DNA from: Pristionchus mayeri
Taxonomy: Eukaryota > Nematoda > Chromadorea > Rhabditida > Neodiplogasteridae
Reading direction: 5' to 3'
Length of the DNA: 64,000 nucleotides
Assembly: GCA_036245805.1 (NCBI GenBank)
Contig: BTRK01000004.1
Coordinates: 19,096,001 to 19,160,000 of the forward strand
The translations under genes were made by a program, and so were the position numbers. Positions 46,790 through 57,850 of this stretch are shown here, in pieces; positions within the stretch are counted from its first letter, which is position 1; each line of letters begins with the position of its first letter. A model generated the notes under the pieces. The model searched no databases, was not told the DNA's origin, and worked only from the letters and a program-made list of their open reading frames with translations.

Positions 46790-47500
46790 CTTATATAGGC
46801 GGTGCTTCAGATGACGTTCGACCTTGTGATTGCAACCTTCTGCGAATCGGTCGATCGGTCGTGTTGTCATTCGTCTTATCTTTTCTTCCTCCTGATCCTT
46901 CTTATCAATGACGAGAAGCTTCTCTCTCTGCACTCGTGTCATATTCTGCAGACTCTCGATTTCACTCCATCTCTAGCAAGGTCAAATTCGCATGGAGATA
47001 AGGGCGTCCCGTGTTTTCGGCTTATCGTCATGTCTGCTGTCTCAGTCACACTGTTGCGGATTGTACGTACAGGAGATTGTACGAGTTCGAAAAGAAAACG
47101 GCGGTTCTTCATTTCGCCAATGCCCATCTCGTCGTTGCATGCCAAAATATCGTTGATCAGCCGATAGAGGAAGAAAGCAGTGAAAGCAATTATGATTTCC
47201 AAACTGAGTATTTGCGTCCCTTTCTTCTTTAGCTCTTCAACAAAAGTGATTCCCGATAGATTTTCATATGTTTATTGCTTGTTTTTTTATCAATTTACTG
47301 AGATATGCTTGATTTTTAAAAAAACCACCATTGTCTGCAATTACATTTCTTCCTTCCTCGTCTTTATCAGTGACGAGAAGTTCTGCTCTCTTCCCTGGTG
47401 CGATATTCTGCAGGGAATCTCTCGATTTCATGTGCTATTTCTACGGTCTCTGAGACGATCAAATTCGCATTGAGATAAGAGTGTCCAATGGTTTGGGCTT
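46790..47500 (-). promoter_or_regulatory. FAR copy C upstream region and TATA box
   Basis: Mirror of 38,300-39,006: TATA box at 46,790-46,797 on the minus strand, GATA sites and the two ~130-bp repeat units. The sequence between this and the receptor ATG at 48,206 could serve both divergent genes. Confidence 0.5.
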
Positions 47501-48205
47501 ATCCTCATTCGTGATATCACACGAGGACATAATTCGCTGATTGTGAGTTTTGGCTTATCGAAAATTATGATATCACGGAGAAAGTCGTTGCACGTCTAAA
47601 CATTGCAGACGAATTTGAAATAAACTTTTACACACAAGGTAACGTCTCGGTATTATTTAGACCAACGGCATAACACGTACATAAATGTTTCCAATAATCA
47701 CATCAATCAAACGTTGTATTTTCGGAAAGCACGACTATTCAGGAGTGAAGTTCTGCAATCAATGACGATTATGTAGTTTGGTTATGAGTTCGGTATCTCA
47801 TTTTAGTTGGCAGTAAGCATCGAAGATCTTCACACACAAATATCAGTCCCTATAGCGTAAGTGCCCGGAAACGTTATCTCAAAATAATTCCGCTCTTTTC
47901 TTGCAGAAAAATCGCTTCTGCACAATTTTCAAGAATAGATTTTTACAATTTGCATTTATGCTCTTGCTTCACTCTTCACCGCTTTTAGTCTCGACTGCCA
48001 TGTTGGAATCTACATACTTGAGGACTAGAGCACAGGGATATACGATCATTCACGTCCGCTTTCTGCATAAATTCAATAATATCTGAGGAGATAAACTTTA
48101 CTCGTGTACTCTCCGTATGTACGTGATATACGGTGAACTTTTCATGAGTGGTTCGATAAAATATCGTCTACGTTCATCTCGATATCATCTCATTTCCTTC
48201 TCAAG

Positions 48206-49463
48206 ATGGAGCCGAATGCGTTTCATTTCATTGCTGCCCTATATGCAAGTCTCATTGTTCTCGGATCTTGCACCAACTCCCTCATCATCATAGCCACCAT
48301 CAGAACCAAGTAGGCAACAACTTTTCTCCTCCCAGTAAAAAGAGCATTTCCAGAACATTGCACAGCACGTGCAGCATCCTCATTGCATTTTGCGCATTGT
48401 CTGATATTTTGCATCAGGTTTGACATCAAATAATTCTTTAAAATTTTAATGTTTTTAGTTCGGACATCTACCTAAAATCATTCCAATATTGTTTCTAAGA
48501 GATTCGTATATTTGCAGCTTCACGTGCTCTATCATCCAGGTAAAATATAATAATTGATAACTTCTGATGAAGCGATAAAGTCTTCGCTTCTTCGAACAAT
48601 CTTGCATTCGTTTTCCCAGATCATTCCGAACTTTGGTTTGTCTGCTGGAGTTATTCTGCTGCTCTTAATCGCCATCGATCGACTGCTCTCCGTTCACTTC
48701 TCCCCTTTGACAATCAACAAACACTCGCATGCTATCATGATGGTAGGTGCCTGCGGGAATTTCCTGTTCCATCTCACTCTCAGTGCCATACTATCGCAAT
48801 ACTCACCTACGCTTCGATACAGTACTATCTCGCATATCGGTATTTCGAAGAAAGGTTAGAGTAGAGTGTTCGGAGAATCGGTCGAACAACAACATTTTCA
48901 GAAATGTCATCTGTAGTCCGCCCTCGATGCATCAGGGGTTCGCATTTGAACTGTGGGGGATGCTGACTCTATCTGTTATTCTCCTTTCCGTCACCATCTA
49001 TTTCGCAGTGTGGAAGGAACTGGAGCACTCGGGTGTACGGGGTAACAATGTGAAAATGCGGCTGACAAACAGTTAATTACAGCGAATCTTCTCCACACCA
49101 AACGTGTTTTTCGATCAGTCATCGCAGTGATGTGCACTCTAATCCTCGGGTGGCTGCTCACTATGACCATTGTCATGGTGAATAGATTCGTTCTCGATCT
49201 TCAAGGTGTCGAACTTATCTTGATCGCCACTTCAACAATTATTTTCAGGTAGTGCGAAGATAATTGGCACGGAGGTGGCAGGAATGCCGGCCAATATCGC
49301 TCTCACCCTCAACTGCTTCGTTCTCTACTCTACGAGTGTCGAATATCGACGAGCCTTTCGAAGACAACTCCGAGCTGTCCCTCTGATAGCGAGACTGTTC
49401 CAGGACAAGAAAGTGCTCACTCTGTCACTAGAAACGACGAAAACGACAACGACAAGAATGTAA
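48206..49463 (+). CDS. SRSX-class chemoreceptor (7TM GPCR)
   Basis: Eight exons: 48206-48309, 48354-48417, 48459-48539, 48620-48742, 48784-48854, 48902-49041, 49083-49205, 49249-49463, giving 306 residues. Motifs: ALYASLIVLGSCTNSLIIIA (TM1), STCSILIAFCALSDILHQ (TM2), FTCSIIQIIPNFGLSAGV and LLIAIDRLLSVHFSP (TM3 end, a DR-type motif), LTYASIQYYLAYRYFEER (TM4), an NNLLHTKRV-like loop before TM6 (read here as ANLLHTKRVFRSV), GMPANIALTLNCFVLYSTS (TM7). This order is that of nematode SRSX receptors. The palindrome arm ends inside exon 6 at 48,936; this copy alone is complete. Introns are very short (41-84 nt). Likely sensory-neuron receptor; ligand unknown. Confidence 0.85.
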
Positions 49464-49731
49464 ACAAGCACAATTATAAAAATAATATCGCAACTTAAAT
49501 ATTGTTTTATGGATTTTAAAGCATGATTATAATTTTTCGTTTTGAGATGTACTCCATGTGTGTTCTTGTTTTCACGAGCTTAAAAGGGTGAATTAAAAGA
49601 ACCTATTGATGAATACGATTCATTCATTACAAACACAATTTTATTAATTTTATTAAAACGTAATGCAATGCTTAGTGTTCTCAACCATCGTTCGGTGGAG
49701 AAGGAAGTGGGGGCAGAGAACGAGTTTAGTT

Positions 49732-51054
49732 CTACGAAATTTCGAGAGTGGGGCAGATAGTTTCGAGCTGCTTGATGCCAGACTTGTGCAGGCAAGTGCA
49801 GATCTCGCGAGCGACCGGAGTAGTGAAACCAGAGTCTATCGCGCATTTCTTGATCTGAACGTAATGCATTACAATTGTCAAGCAGTACAACTTATTGCCC
49901 AGCGTCGTTGCAATGCTCAATACACCACAATGAGTGGAATAAGATTGGAACAGCTGATCGAATGACCGTTTGTTATTCTCGCGAAAGAATGAATGAGGGT
50001 GTTCTGGTTAAATTTTCACATTTTATCCACTCAAACTTGCCAATGGAGTAGAATAGTATTAGCTGCTTTGGAGAATCTGGTCGTACCTTGGCGACAACCT
50101 CGTTGTCAGGGGGAAGTTCTACTCCACATTTAAGCTTCCTGGAACAGTCTGTGGTCGCAGTGCATTTGAGCATGCAAGTCGCAGCCTTCTTCGATTGCTG
50201 CAAGGGATAAATTGCCACTAATACACTTTCTACAGACTTATGGTAGAGAACGAGCGCCGACAAATGAATATATACCAAGAAAAGACCCATTGGGCCATCA
50301 CTCGAACCATCTAGACTATTGGGTCGACACTCAATCATTCTCTACGGAAATATGAAGAAGTCTACTCACCTCGAACATCGGCCCGGCCTTACCCAGCAGT
50401 CCGGATTTCTTGGCCATCGTCATTAGCTCAGTGACTGCTGCCAGTTGGAGATTCTCCGGGTAGTACTTCTTCACCATCTGATCTGGCTTGTTAGTGCACC
50501 TGCGAGTGAATGACAATTTAATGAAGATGTTACGAAATGAGCGGAGAATTACTTCAATCGAGAAGTACGAAGTGTTTGAATCGACCATGTGACAAGTCTG
50601 GCCAATGCCAAATAGTCGGACTCGACTCCTCTCGGCATATTTGACGTCCTTTTATTAGTTTTATAGAATAAAACGCAGATACTTACATGTCTCCGAGTGC
50701 CTTTCGGGAGCACTCGGCGGCCTTTTGAATCTTTGGTTGGTGGTCGGCGACGCACTTGTGAGCCTTCTCGTAGTCGGCGCCCAGTTCGGTGAGAAGGTTC
50801 TTGCACCTGAAAAGGGCACGGTTCGCACATGTCAAACGGTGATATCATTCTACGAAGCAATGAAGATTCCTTTGTTATCTCACTACTCTCGTAGTAACTA
50901 GAAGGTGGACGTACTTGTCGGTACATTTGAGCACGGTGTCAGCTGCTGTCTCGTAGCACGGATCGAAGTCCTTGCAGAGACACTGCTGCTGCATCTCGGG
51001 CCCTGCACCCAAAACACCCAGCAAGACGATCGACAACACAGCGAGTTTGAGCAT
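49732..51054 (-). CDS. Secreted cysteine-rich protein, array gene S1
   Basis: Five exons on the minus strand: 50915-51054, 50687-50806, 50370-50499, 50087-50197, 49732-49854; 207 residues. N-terminal signal peptide (MLKLAVLSIVLLGVLGAG), then QCLCKDFDPCYETAADTVLK, KCKNLLTELGADYEKAHKC, a helix-rich middle (LQLAAVTELMTMAKKSGLLG), CMLKCTATTDC, and GFTTPVAREICTCLHKSGIK near the end. Evenly spaced cysteine pairs suggest an all-helical, disulfide-bonded extracellular protein. I do not recognise the family by name. The ATG directly follows CAG in a splice-acceptor context, suggesting spliced-leader addition. Confidence 0.82.
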
Positions 51055-51240
51055 CTGTAATGGGTGGATTAATGGAAACTAACCCCAAAAGGAAAAGAAT
51101 CGGGGGAAAAGGAAGTATTTGCGCACATAACAAATAGCGCACCTTGCTTTTATAGGGTGAAGCGAGAAAGTGTATTCTTGAAAGGGAATGTTTTCGAGGG
51201 AAATTGCTCAGGAATTGAACGTTGCTTATGACACACATTG
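51055..51240 (-). promoter_or_regulatory. S1 upstream block with TATA box
   Basis: Minus-strand TATAAAAGC near 51,147-51,155, about 95 bp before the ATG, then AAAACATTCCCTTT (about 51,181-51,195) and TGTCATAAGCA (about 51,222-51,232). The same three elements precede S2 and S3, and the first two precede S4. Confidence 0.55.
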
Positions 51241-51959
51241 GAGAGAAGAGGAAAGAGTTGGTAAAGTGGAGAAGGTCGTGACGATACGATCAATGCAGCG
51301 AACCTTCTTCAAGCCAGGCGTTGTTCGGTCAGTCACAGCTGCGACTTGCACTATGATTCTGGGAAGCTTCTCTCCATGGCTTTTCTGATGGTCGATCAAA
51401 TTATTAACGATCTTGAAGGTATCCACAAGGGATGACAAAACGAACCCGGCAAGACGGTGCGAATTTCCGTTTGGTCATGACTAGTATCGAATTATCTCGT
51501 TCAACGCTTCCACCCCTTCAGGCTGCGCGAAAACAACGGGCTTTGAGCTGGATGAAAAATTTTCAACTCACACTAAACTGTTTCGTTCCCTATTCTACGA
51601 ACGGCGAATCACGTAGAGCATTTCAAAGATAAATAGGATTTGTGCATCTGATAGGGAGACTTTTTCGTAACTACCCTAGAAACAGCGAGAATGACATCAA
51701 TGAAAATGTAAAAAACTTCGTATGTAGTTTGTAATTTTTTCATATAATTTAGAGCGTAATCTTGGTCTTGATATTTCGTTTTTCGATTTACTTCCATTGC
51801 AATTAATGTAGTTACATGCTTGGGAACCGGGCCTGTCAAATACGAACTAATTCGAATCTAATGCATAACAAAAGATGTATGATTTATTAATAATCGACAC
51901 AAATTTCAGTGTTCGTGAACGTCCTTTGAGTGATAACGAGCGGAAGAGCGATATCCTTT
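51241..51959. other. Intergenic with a receptor-like shard
   Basis: About 51,250-51,650 resembles parts of the SRSX gene at 49.1-49.4 kb: a minus-strand-like pair VRSVTAATCTMILGSFSPWL and the plus-strand NFQLTLNCFVPYSTNGESRR, the latter close to the TM7 end. This looks like a decayed duplicate of the receptor's last exons. No intact gene. Confidence 0.5.
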
Positions 51960-53042
51960 CTACGAGAGAATGAGGGAATCGCAGATATTGTCGAGTGCCT
52001 TGACACCCGATTTGTTGAGGCAATTACAGATCTCTTGAGCAACTGGAGTGGTGAAGCCAGAGTCGAGAGCGCACGTTTTTACCTGAAGAAAGACATAACT
52101 CTGTTTGAGGACAACAACCGTGAATTGTTCATTTTGAAACAAAAGTTACTGAGAATATCTCACCGAATATGTAGGAATGGAACTGCTATTATTCAGCACG
52201 ACCAAAGGTGTCATCGTACCTTTTTGACGATTTCATTGTCTGAGGGCAGCTCGACACTGCACTTCAGCTTCTTTCCGCAGTCGACCGAAGCGGCGCATTT
52301 GAGCATGCACGTGGCAGCCTTCCTCGATTGCTGCAAGGGAGAACTTATCAATTTCACTGTCTCTGTGAATGAGCCAAGATAACTGTCGCGTATACGTGAA
52401 AAGTCATCATATGATGCCCTTCCCACCACTAGCAAGACTTTACTAGGGAAAGATGAAGGACCACCTCAATCAGTGGTCCCGCCTTGCTCAGCAGTCCGGA
52501 TTTCTTGGCCATCGTCATTAGCTCAGTGACTGCTGCGATTTGGAGGGTCTCAGGGACGTACTTCTTCACCATTTGGTCCGGCTTGTCAGTGCACCTGTAA
52601 TACATTGTATTAAGATCGCAACTGAACTGCCGAGAGTGCATATATTGGAATAATACAGCAGAATCAACTGTCGCGACTTACATTTCTCCGAGTGACTTTC
52701 GTGAGCATGCCGAGGCCTTTTCGATCTTCGGTTGGTGTGCAGCGACGCACTTCTTGGCTTTCTCGAAATCGGCTCCCAGTTCAGTGAGAAGGTCTTTGCA
52801 CCTGAATAGGATACAATCAACATACGCGACCAACATGAAACACAATATACTCCATTCGTTGTCCCATGTCCGATTAGTGGCTGAAACATGTTCTGGACGT
52901 ACTTTTCAGTGCACTTCTGGACGGTGTCCACTGCAGAGTCGTAGCAAGGGTTGAAGTCCTTGCAGAGGCATTGCGGCTGCATGTCGGGCCCCGCCCCGAA
53001 GACACCGACTAAGACAACGGAGAGGAAGGCGAGTTTGAGCAT
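51960..53042 (-). CDS. Secreted cysteine-rich protein, array gene S2
   Basis: Five exons: 52903-53042, 52682-52801, 52465-52594, 52220-52330, 51960-52082; 207 residues, exon sizes identical to S1. Signal peptide MLKLAFLSVVLVGVFGAG, then QCLCKDFNPCYDSAVDTVQK, KCKDLLTELGADFEKAKKC, CTDKPDQMVKKYVPETLQIA, CMLKCAASVDCGKKLKC, and GFTTPVAQEICNCLNKSGVK. All introns GT-AG. Closely related to S1 (tandem duplicate). Secreted; role unknown. CAG directly before the ATG. Confidence 0.84.
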
Positions 53043-53310
53043 CTGAATGTGGCCGGATATGAACAATCTCACGACAAGGACGGTGAGAAGAAGCAGTATC
53101 TGCATGCATACCAAGATGGTGCAACCGGAATTTAGCGAATTCGAATCAGCGCCCACCGACCCCCAAAGTAATGAAATTGAAAAGAGGAAGTTACAATGCG
53201 CACAACAAGTTGCGGTGCTTTTATAGGGTGAAGCGAGGAAGTGTATTGTTGAAAGGGAATGTTTTCTGGTGAAATTACGTTGATTTTGATCGGTGCTTAT
53301 GACACAAATT
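53043..53310 (-). promoter_or_regulatory. S2 upstream block with TATA box
   Basis: Minus-strand TATAAAAGCAC near 53,217-53,226, AAAACATTCCCTTTCAAC near 53,251-53,268 and TGTCATAAGCACCGATCA near 53,287-53,304. The distance from TATA to ATG is larger (about 180 bp) than in S1 and S3, consistent with an outron. Confidence 0.5.
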
Positions 53311-54060
53311 GAAGAGACATTGAGTGAAGAGAGGAGAGTTGCTACTACGGAAAAGTGACGAACAGTGGTGCCGATAAGATCAGTCAATCTTGTGGCTACA
53401 ATCAATAATATGCGCAATGCCTATTCAGATTGTGCAATTTTCACTTTCAAAGAGATGTGTGATGTTCCCAGATCATCACACATCTATTGAATAGATGCTG
53501 GCGAAATAAAGGTAAAGATATTTGAGTCGTCATACCGAGCGCCGTTCGCAATGTCGACTACCCCACGTCTTTGCTTCCATGTAGTGGGGCCCAGTACATT
53601 TTTTAGTGGCTACTTGCGAAGTAATCTTTCCCGCTATACGCACAGGGAACGGGGAATTCGAATGTATTGGGGCGTTTCATGGGGAGTTCCTTTTAAACGA
53701 AAACTGAGGAAAGATGGGATTCTTATGCTGCTCCACGATATTTCGCGTGTTCTCATTGTGTTCCAACTATAATAGTTGTGTGCTTGTTGCATCCATTCTT
53801 CGAGTGACTTACATTTCTTCTCTTTTTATTCCGTTCAAATAAATTGTGAGTGTACGTTCACTCATATTCGTAAATAGTTTTTATCAATATTTTCGGAAAT
53901 TTGCTCATGAGAATTTATTTAGTTTTGACATGCAAAATTTGAATGAATTCAATTTTAACATGTGTATTAGAAAAGTTATTGCCGATAGCAGTTACGGTGT
54001 CTCACTTTATTTATTCGATGGTCCCGGGTGGAATACACTTCTGTTATCTTAGTCTCATTT
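53311..54060. other. Intergenic with a perfect short hairpin
   Basis: 53,454-53,484 forms a perfect 11-bp hairpin (GATGTGTGATG, 9-nt loop, CATCACACATC). No other feature recognised. Confidence 0.4.
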
Positions 54061-55458
54061 CTATGCGATAATGATCTTGGGGCAAGCATCGTCGAGCGCC
54101 TTGATTCCCGCTTTGTTGAGGCAAGTACAAATCTCTTGAGCGAGCTTAGTGTCGAAGCCGACGTCGAGAGCGCACGTCTTCACCTGAGGAAACACTCATT
54201 TTAGTAGGAATATAGGAAGAGGAAGAATGTTTCTTGAGTTGTAGTGGTCGAACAATTATTCGGGTAGCTCGACGAACTACTGGAACGTGCTCCGAATAGT
54301 GCTGCGAGAAGCAGCGTATCCCCACCTTGGCGACGATCTCGTTATCTGAAGGCAACGCCGCGCTGCACTTGTCCAGTTTCTTTCCGCAGTCCGTCGACGA
54401 TCCACACTTGCGCATGCAAACAGCAGCCTTGGCCCCTTGCTAAAATATGTGATTGCTCATTTTGTATATTATGCCGACTGCGTCACGACGGTGATGTGGC
54501 CAGATAGACGCCCTATCATCGTGAAAGTAATTGGTTATCATAGAAGGCCCGCGATAACATTTAGAAAAAAATAACTATTACTGTTGAAAAAGGCACACTG
54601 AGTATTGAAGGAAGTACTTCTTTCAAATGATTTCTCTGTTTGTCTAAGCAAAAATCAAAAGTGCGTGCCTCAATTAGCTTTTTGGCTTGATCAAGCAGTC
54701 CGGATTTCTTGACCATCGCAGTAATCTCTTTAATTGCTGCTATCTGGATCGTCTCCGGCCCGTGCTTCTTTATCATCGCGCCCGGCTTGTCAGTGCACCT
54801 GCAAGATCAACGAATCGCTTCTCAATTCCGCCCGTTGCCCCTCAAAACATTGCACCACCTAATGGTTCAAAGGTCAGGCCATTTAGTGGCAGATGCGGGT
54901 TCAGCTCTTGCTTGTCTTACACTATGAATAATTATCAACTTGAAGTAGAAGTAAAAGTCGACTTGAAGTAAAAATAAATGCTTTCATGACACCACGTTCC
55001 CTCTCTTTCACGTTGCCACTATCCAAGAATTGGTGGGCTGCTTTGGAAGGTGGGGATCGTTCAATAGTCATTCTCGTTTCTCACATTTCTCCGAGTGCCT
55101 TTCGTGAGCAGTCTGCGGCCTTCTGGATTCGTGGCTGATGGGCAATGATGCACTTTCGAGCCTCGTCAAAATCGGCACCCAGCTCAGTGACAAGGTCCTT
55201 GCACCTTCAAAGAGTAGTATCTGTAGATGGACATGTATCTAAAAACCTACATTCTCAAAATTAATACTGGTAGTTTTGAATAATTTGCTGTAATTTGAAT
55301 TAGAAAATACAAAATACGAACTTCAGGGCGCATTTCTCAATGGTGTCCGCAGCTGAGTCGTAGCAAGGATTGAAGAAGCTGCATTGACATTGCGGCTCCA
55401 TGTCATCCTTCCCGAAGCATCCTACTAGAAGAACCGAAAGAACGGCGAGTTTGAGCAT
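54061..55458 (-). CDS. Secreted cysteine-rich protein, array gene S3, one non-GT donor
   Basis: Five exons: 55322-55458, 55085-55204, 54669-54798, 54326-54439, 54061-54183; 207 residues. Signal peptide MLKLAVLSVLLVGCFG, then QCQCSFFNPCYDSAADTIEK, KCKDLVTELGADFDEARKC, CTDKPGAMIKKHGPETIQIA, CMRKCGSSTDCGKKLDKC, and GFDTKLAQEICTCLNKAGIK. Intron 3 begins GC (after ATTGAG, GCACGC) where sister genes have GT. GC-AG introns exist in nematodes, but this context is poor, so the copy may be mis-spliced or dead. One codon is inserted in exon 4. Otherwise intact. Confidence 0.68.
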
Positions 55459-55640
55459 CTGAAGAAAGCGAATTAGAACGAATTCACTCAAGGGATAGTG
55501 AGAAGTGAAAGTAATGGCACGCATAACAACTTGCACGCTCCGGTCGCTTTTATAGGGTGAAACGAGAATTTTTTATTGTTGAAAGGGAATGTTTTCGAGA
55601 GAAATTAAGCAGATTTTTATCGGTGCTTATGACACAAATT
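55459..55640 (-). promoter_or_regulatory. S3 upstream block with TATA box
   Basis: Minus-strand TATAAAAGCGACC near 55,543-55,555, AAAACATTCCCTTTCAAC near 55,577-55,594 and TGTCATAAGCACCGATAA near 55,618-55,635. Closest match is the S2 block. Confidence 0.55.
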
Positions 55641-56432
55641 GGATAGGCATTGAGAAAAGGAGAGAGTTGCAATTGGTGAGAAGTGGTGAATGGAGGTGTA
55701 GATACGATCATTCGATCTAGGAGCATCAAGCCAAAATAAATGCGACGCAGGCGTAGATTGTGCAAAATACAAATTCAGTAAACTTCAAACGATTCGTATG
55801 AAAGCGTCTGATGTGCGAGATTCGTTTTACCTCAAGCCAAGGTTAATAGTTTCATTCCCCTCGTATGGTTATGGCCCAATTTTTGGGTCAAAAATGGTCA
55901 TAGGCTCTAAACGGGGTGGAGATGTAGGATCTCTTACTGGTTGTAATGAAAAACTCCCTTGTAGCTAGACCAACTTCGTAGCGAACGGCGTTCAGTTGCG
56001 CAAATGCCCCCACCCCCGGACTACACCTTAGAAGAATTGTCTTACAGTAGGCATGCGAGATGTCAATATTGATTGGAAATTTATTGCAGAAAAATTCGAG
56101 ATTAATGTTACAGGGGTTCGAATGTGTATCCCGTTTTCGTACGATCTCGTTATTTTCCGATTGTTTTCCGTATGTGTTTTTTTTTCATTCTCCCTCGATT
56201 CCTGCTGCATAATTTGTGTACATGCACTCTAATTCGTCAATGTATTTCACAAAATTATTGTTTGATAATGAAAATGAGCAGATTGCTGATCTTCTTGAGT
56301 GGTAAATTTTAAATAAATGCAGAACAAAAAGGTTAGAAGAAATTTATCCGACAGCAGTAGGAGCGTCACTTTATTGTTACTTTCGACCCGCGGTGATCAA
56401 ATTTCTGAGGTCTGAGAGCACTAAAGCAGGAT
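55641..56432. other. Intergenic, nothing recognised
   Basis: Short overlapping frames only; no repeat boundary or RNA gene recognised. Confidence 0.35.
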
Positions 56433-57687
56433 TTATTTCTTGGTGATTTTGAGTGTGGGGCAGATGTCATCGAGCAGCTTGACGCCCGATTTGTTCAGGC
56501 AAGAGCAGATCTCTTGAGCGACTGGAGTGGTGAAACCATTGTCGAGAGCGCACGTCTTCACCTGAGAATTGTGGAAATCAGTACAAGGAAAAGCGTCAAA
56601 CAGCAACCGTAAACTGTTCGTTTGAAATACAAATGCTGAGAATATCTCATCCAATATTGAAGAAGGGAAAAACTGCTACTATTCAGTATGACCAGAGTTG
56701 TCAGCGTACCTTTTTGACGATCTCGTTGTCTGGAGGCAGTTCCACACTGCACTTAAGCTTCTTCCCGCAGTCCGTATTCGCAGCACACTTGAGCATGCAC
56801 GTCGCAGCCTTCTGCGCTTGCTGAAACACAGATGTCAAATATTCTCAAGAGTTGATTTTAGAAAAATTTCCTTATCTCCGAAATCATGTTCTGACAAGTT
56901 TGTCTAATTTTTAACTAATCTAATAGAAGCTTACATCGAAGAGTTTCGTGGTCTTGCCCAGCAGTCCGGATCTCTTGGCCATCTCAGTGATCTCCCTCAC
57001 TGCTGCGATCTGGATCGTCTCAGGCACGTACTTCTTCACCATTTGCCCGGGCTTTTCAGTGCACCTGCGAGATCGAGGAATCAGGTATGAACTCTGTCCT
57101 CCGTCCGACATCAATACTGGTTGAAAGGTATGCCCGTATACTCAACGACGTAGATTCTCGCTTGGAATTGGTGTGTTATTGCACAATGACAGTTCTCTCG
57201 CAATGTGCACATCTCCGAGCATTTCAGAGCGAGAATTATGCGCTGTGATGTTTATCTCTTCACCACTTTCCCTGTTATTCAAATTAGAACTACTTTCACT
57301 GATCGACTATAAACCGGTGGTGTTTGGAGTGTAGGATGTTTTCAATATTTGAACCTCACATTGGTCCGAGTGACTTGCGGGAACAGGCTGAAGCCTTTAC
57401 GATCTTTGGTTGATGGGCTTCAATGCACTTTTTAGCCTCGTCGAAGTCCGCTCCCAATTCGGTGAGAAGATGTTTGCATCTGATGATTCGTTTACGTACA
57501 CATAGGTCCGTTTATGGAATAATGTATATTATCAAATAAGACCTACGAACTTTTCAGAGCATTTCAGCACGGTGTCGACTGCAGATTCATAACAAGGATC
57601 GAAGTCCTTGCAGAGGCATTGCTCCTGCATGTCATCCTTCCCGAAAACCCCCACCAAGAGAAGGGAGAGAAGAGCGAGTTTGAGCAT
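56433..57687 (-). CDS. Secreted cysteine-rich protein, array gene S4
   Basis: Five exons: 57551-57687, 57360-57479, 56935-57064, 56710-56820, 56433-56561; 208 residues. Signal peptide MLKLALLSLLLVGVFG, then QCLCKDFDPCYESAVDTVLK, KCKHLLTELGADFDEAKKC, CTEKPGQMVKKYVPETIQIA, CMLKCAANTDCGKKLKC, and GFTTPVAQEICSCLNKSGVK, with the C-terminus LKITKK. All introns GT-AG and phases as in S1-S3. Secreted protein, function unknown; ATG preceded by TTTCAG, a good spliced-leader acceptor. Confidence 0.84.
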
Positions 57688-57850
57688 CTGAAATTGACGA
57701 ATTACAGAGGTCTCACGCCTAGGGAAAGTGAGAAGGGGTAGTAATGGCACGTAGAGCAAGTTGCCCGCTCCCGGCGCTTTTATAGATAGTGAAACGAGAA
57801 TGTTTGTTGTTGGCAGGGAATGTTTTCAGGGGGAATTATGCAGATCTTAA
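57688..57850 (-). promoter_or_regulatory. S4 upstream block with TATA box
   Basis: Minus-strand TATAAAAGCGCC near 57,775-57,786 and AAAACATTCCCTGCC near 57,815-57,829; the TCATAAGCA box of the other copies is not recognisable here. Confidence 0.5.

Larger units (their letters stand above)
43522..48936. repeat. Right arm of 12-kb palindrome
   Basis: Reverse complement of 36860-42274. Beyond 48,936 the SRSX gene continues normally, so this arm probably represents the original arrangement and the left arm the derived copy. Confidence 0.95.

Noticed and set aside
52566..53417. 283-codon minus-strand frame, the longest in the window
   Set aside because: It reads through introns of secreted gene S2 and its promoter; the conserved exon pattern in S1-S4 contradicts it as one exon.
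53454..53484. Perfect 11-bp hairpin as a microRNA precursor
   Set aside because: The stem is far too short for a pre-miRNA and the flanks do not extend it.
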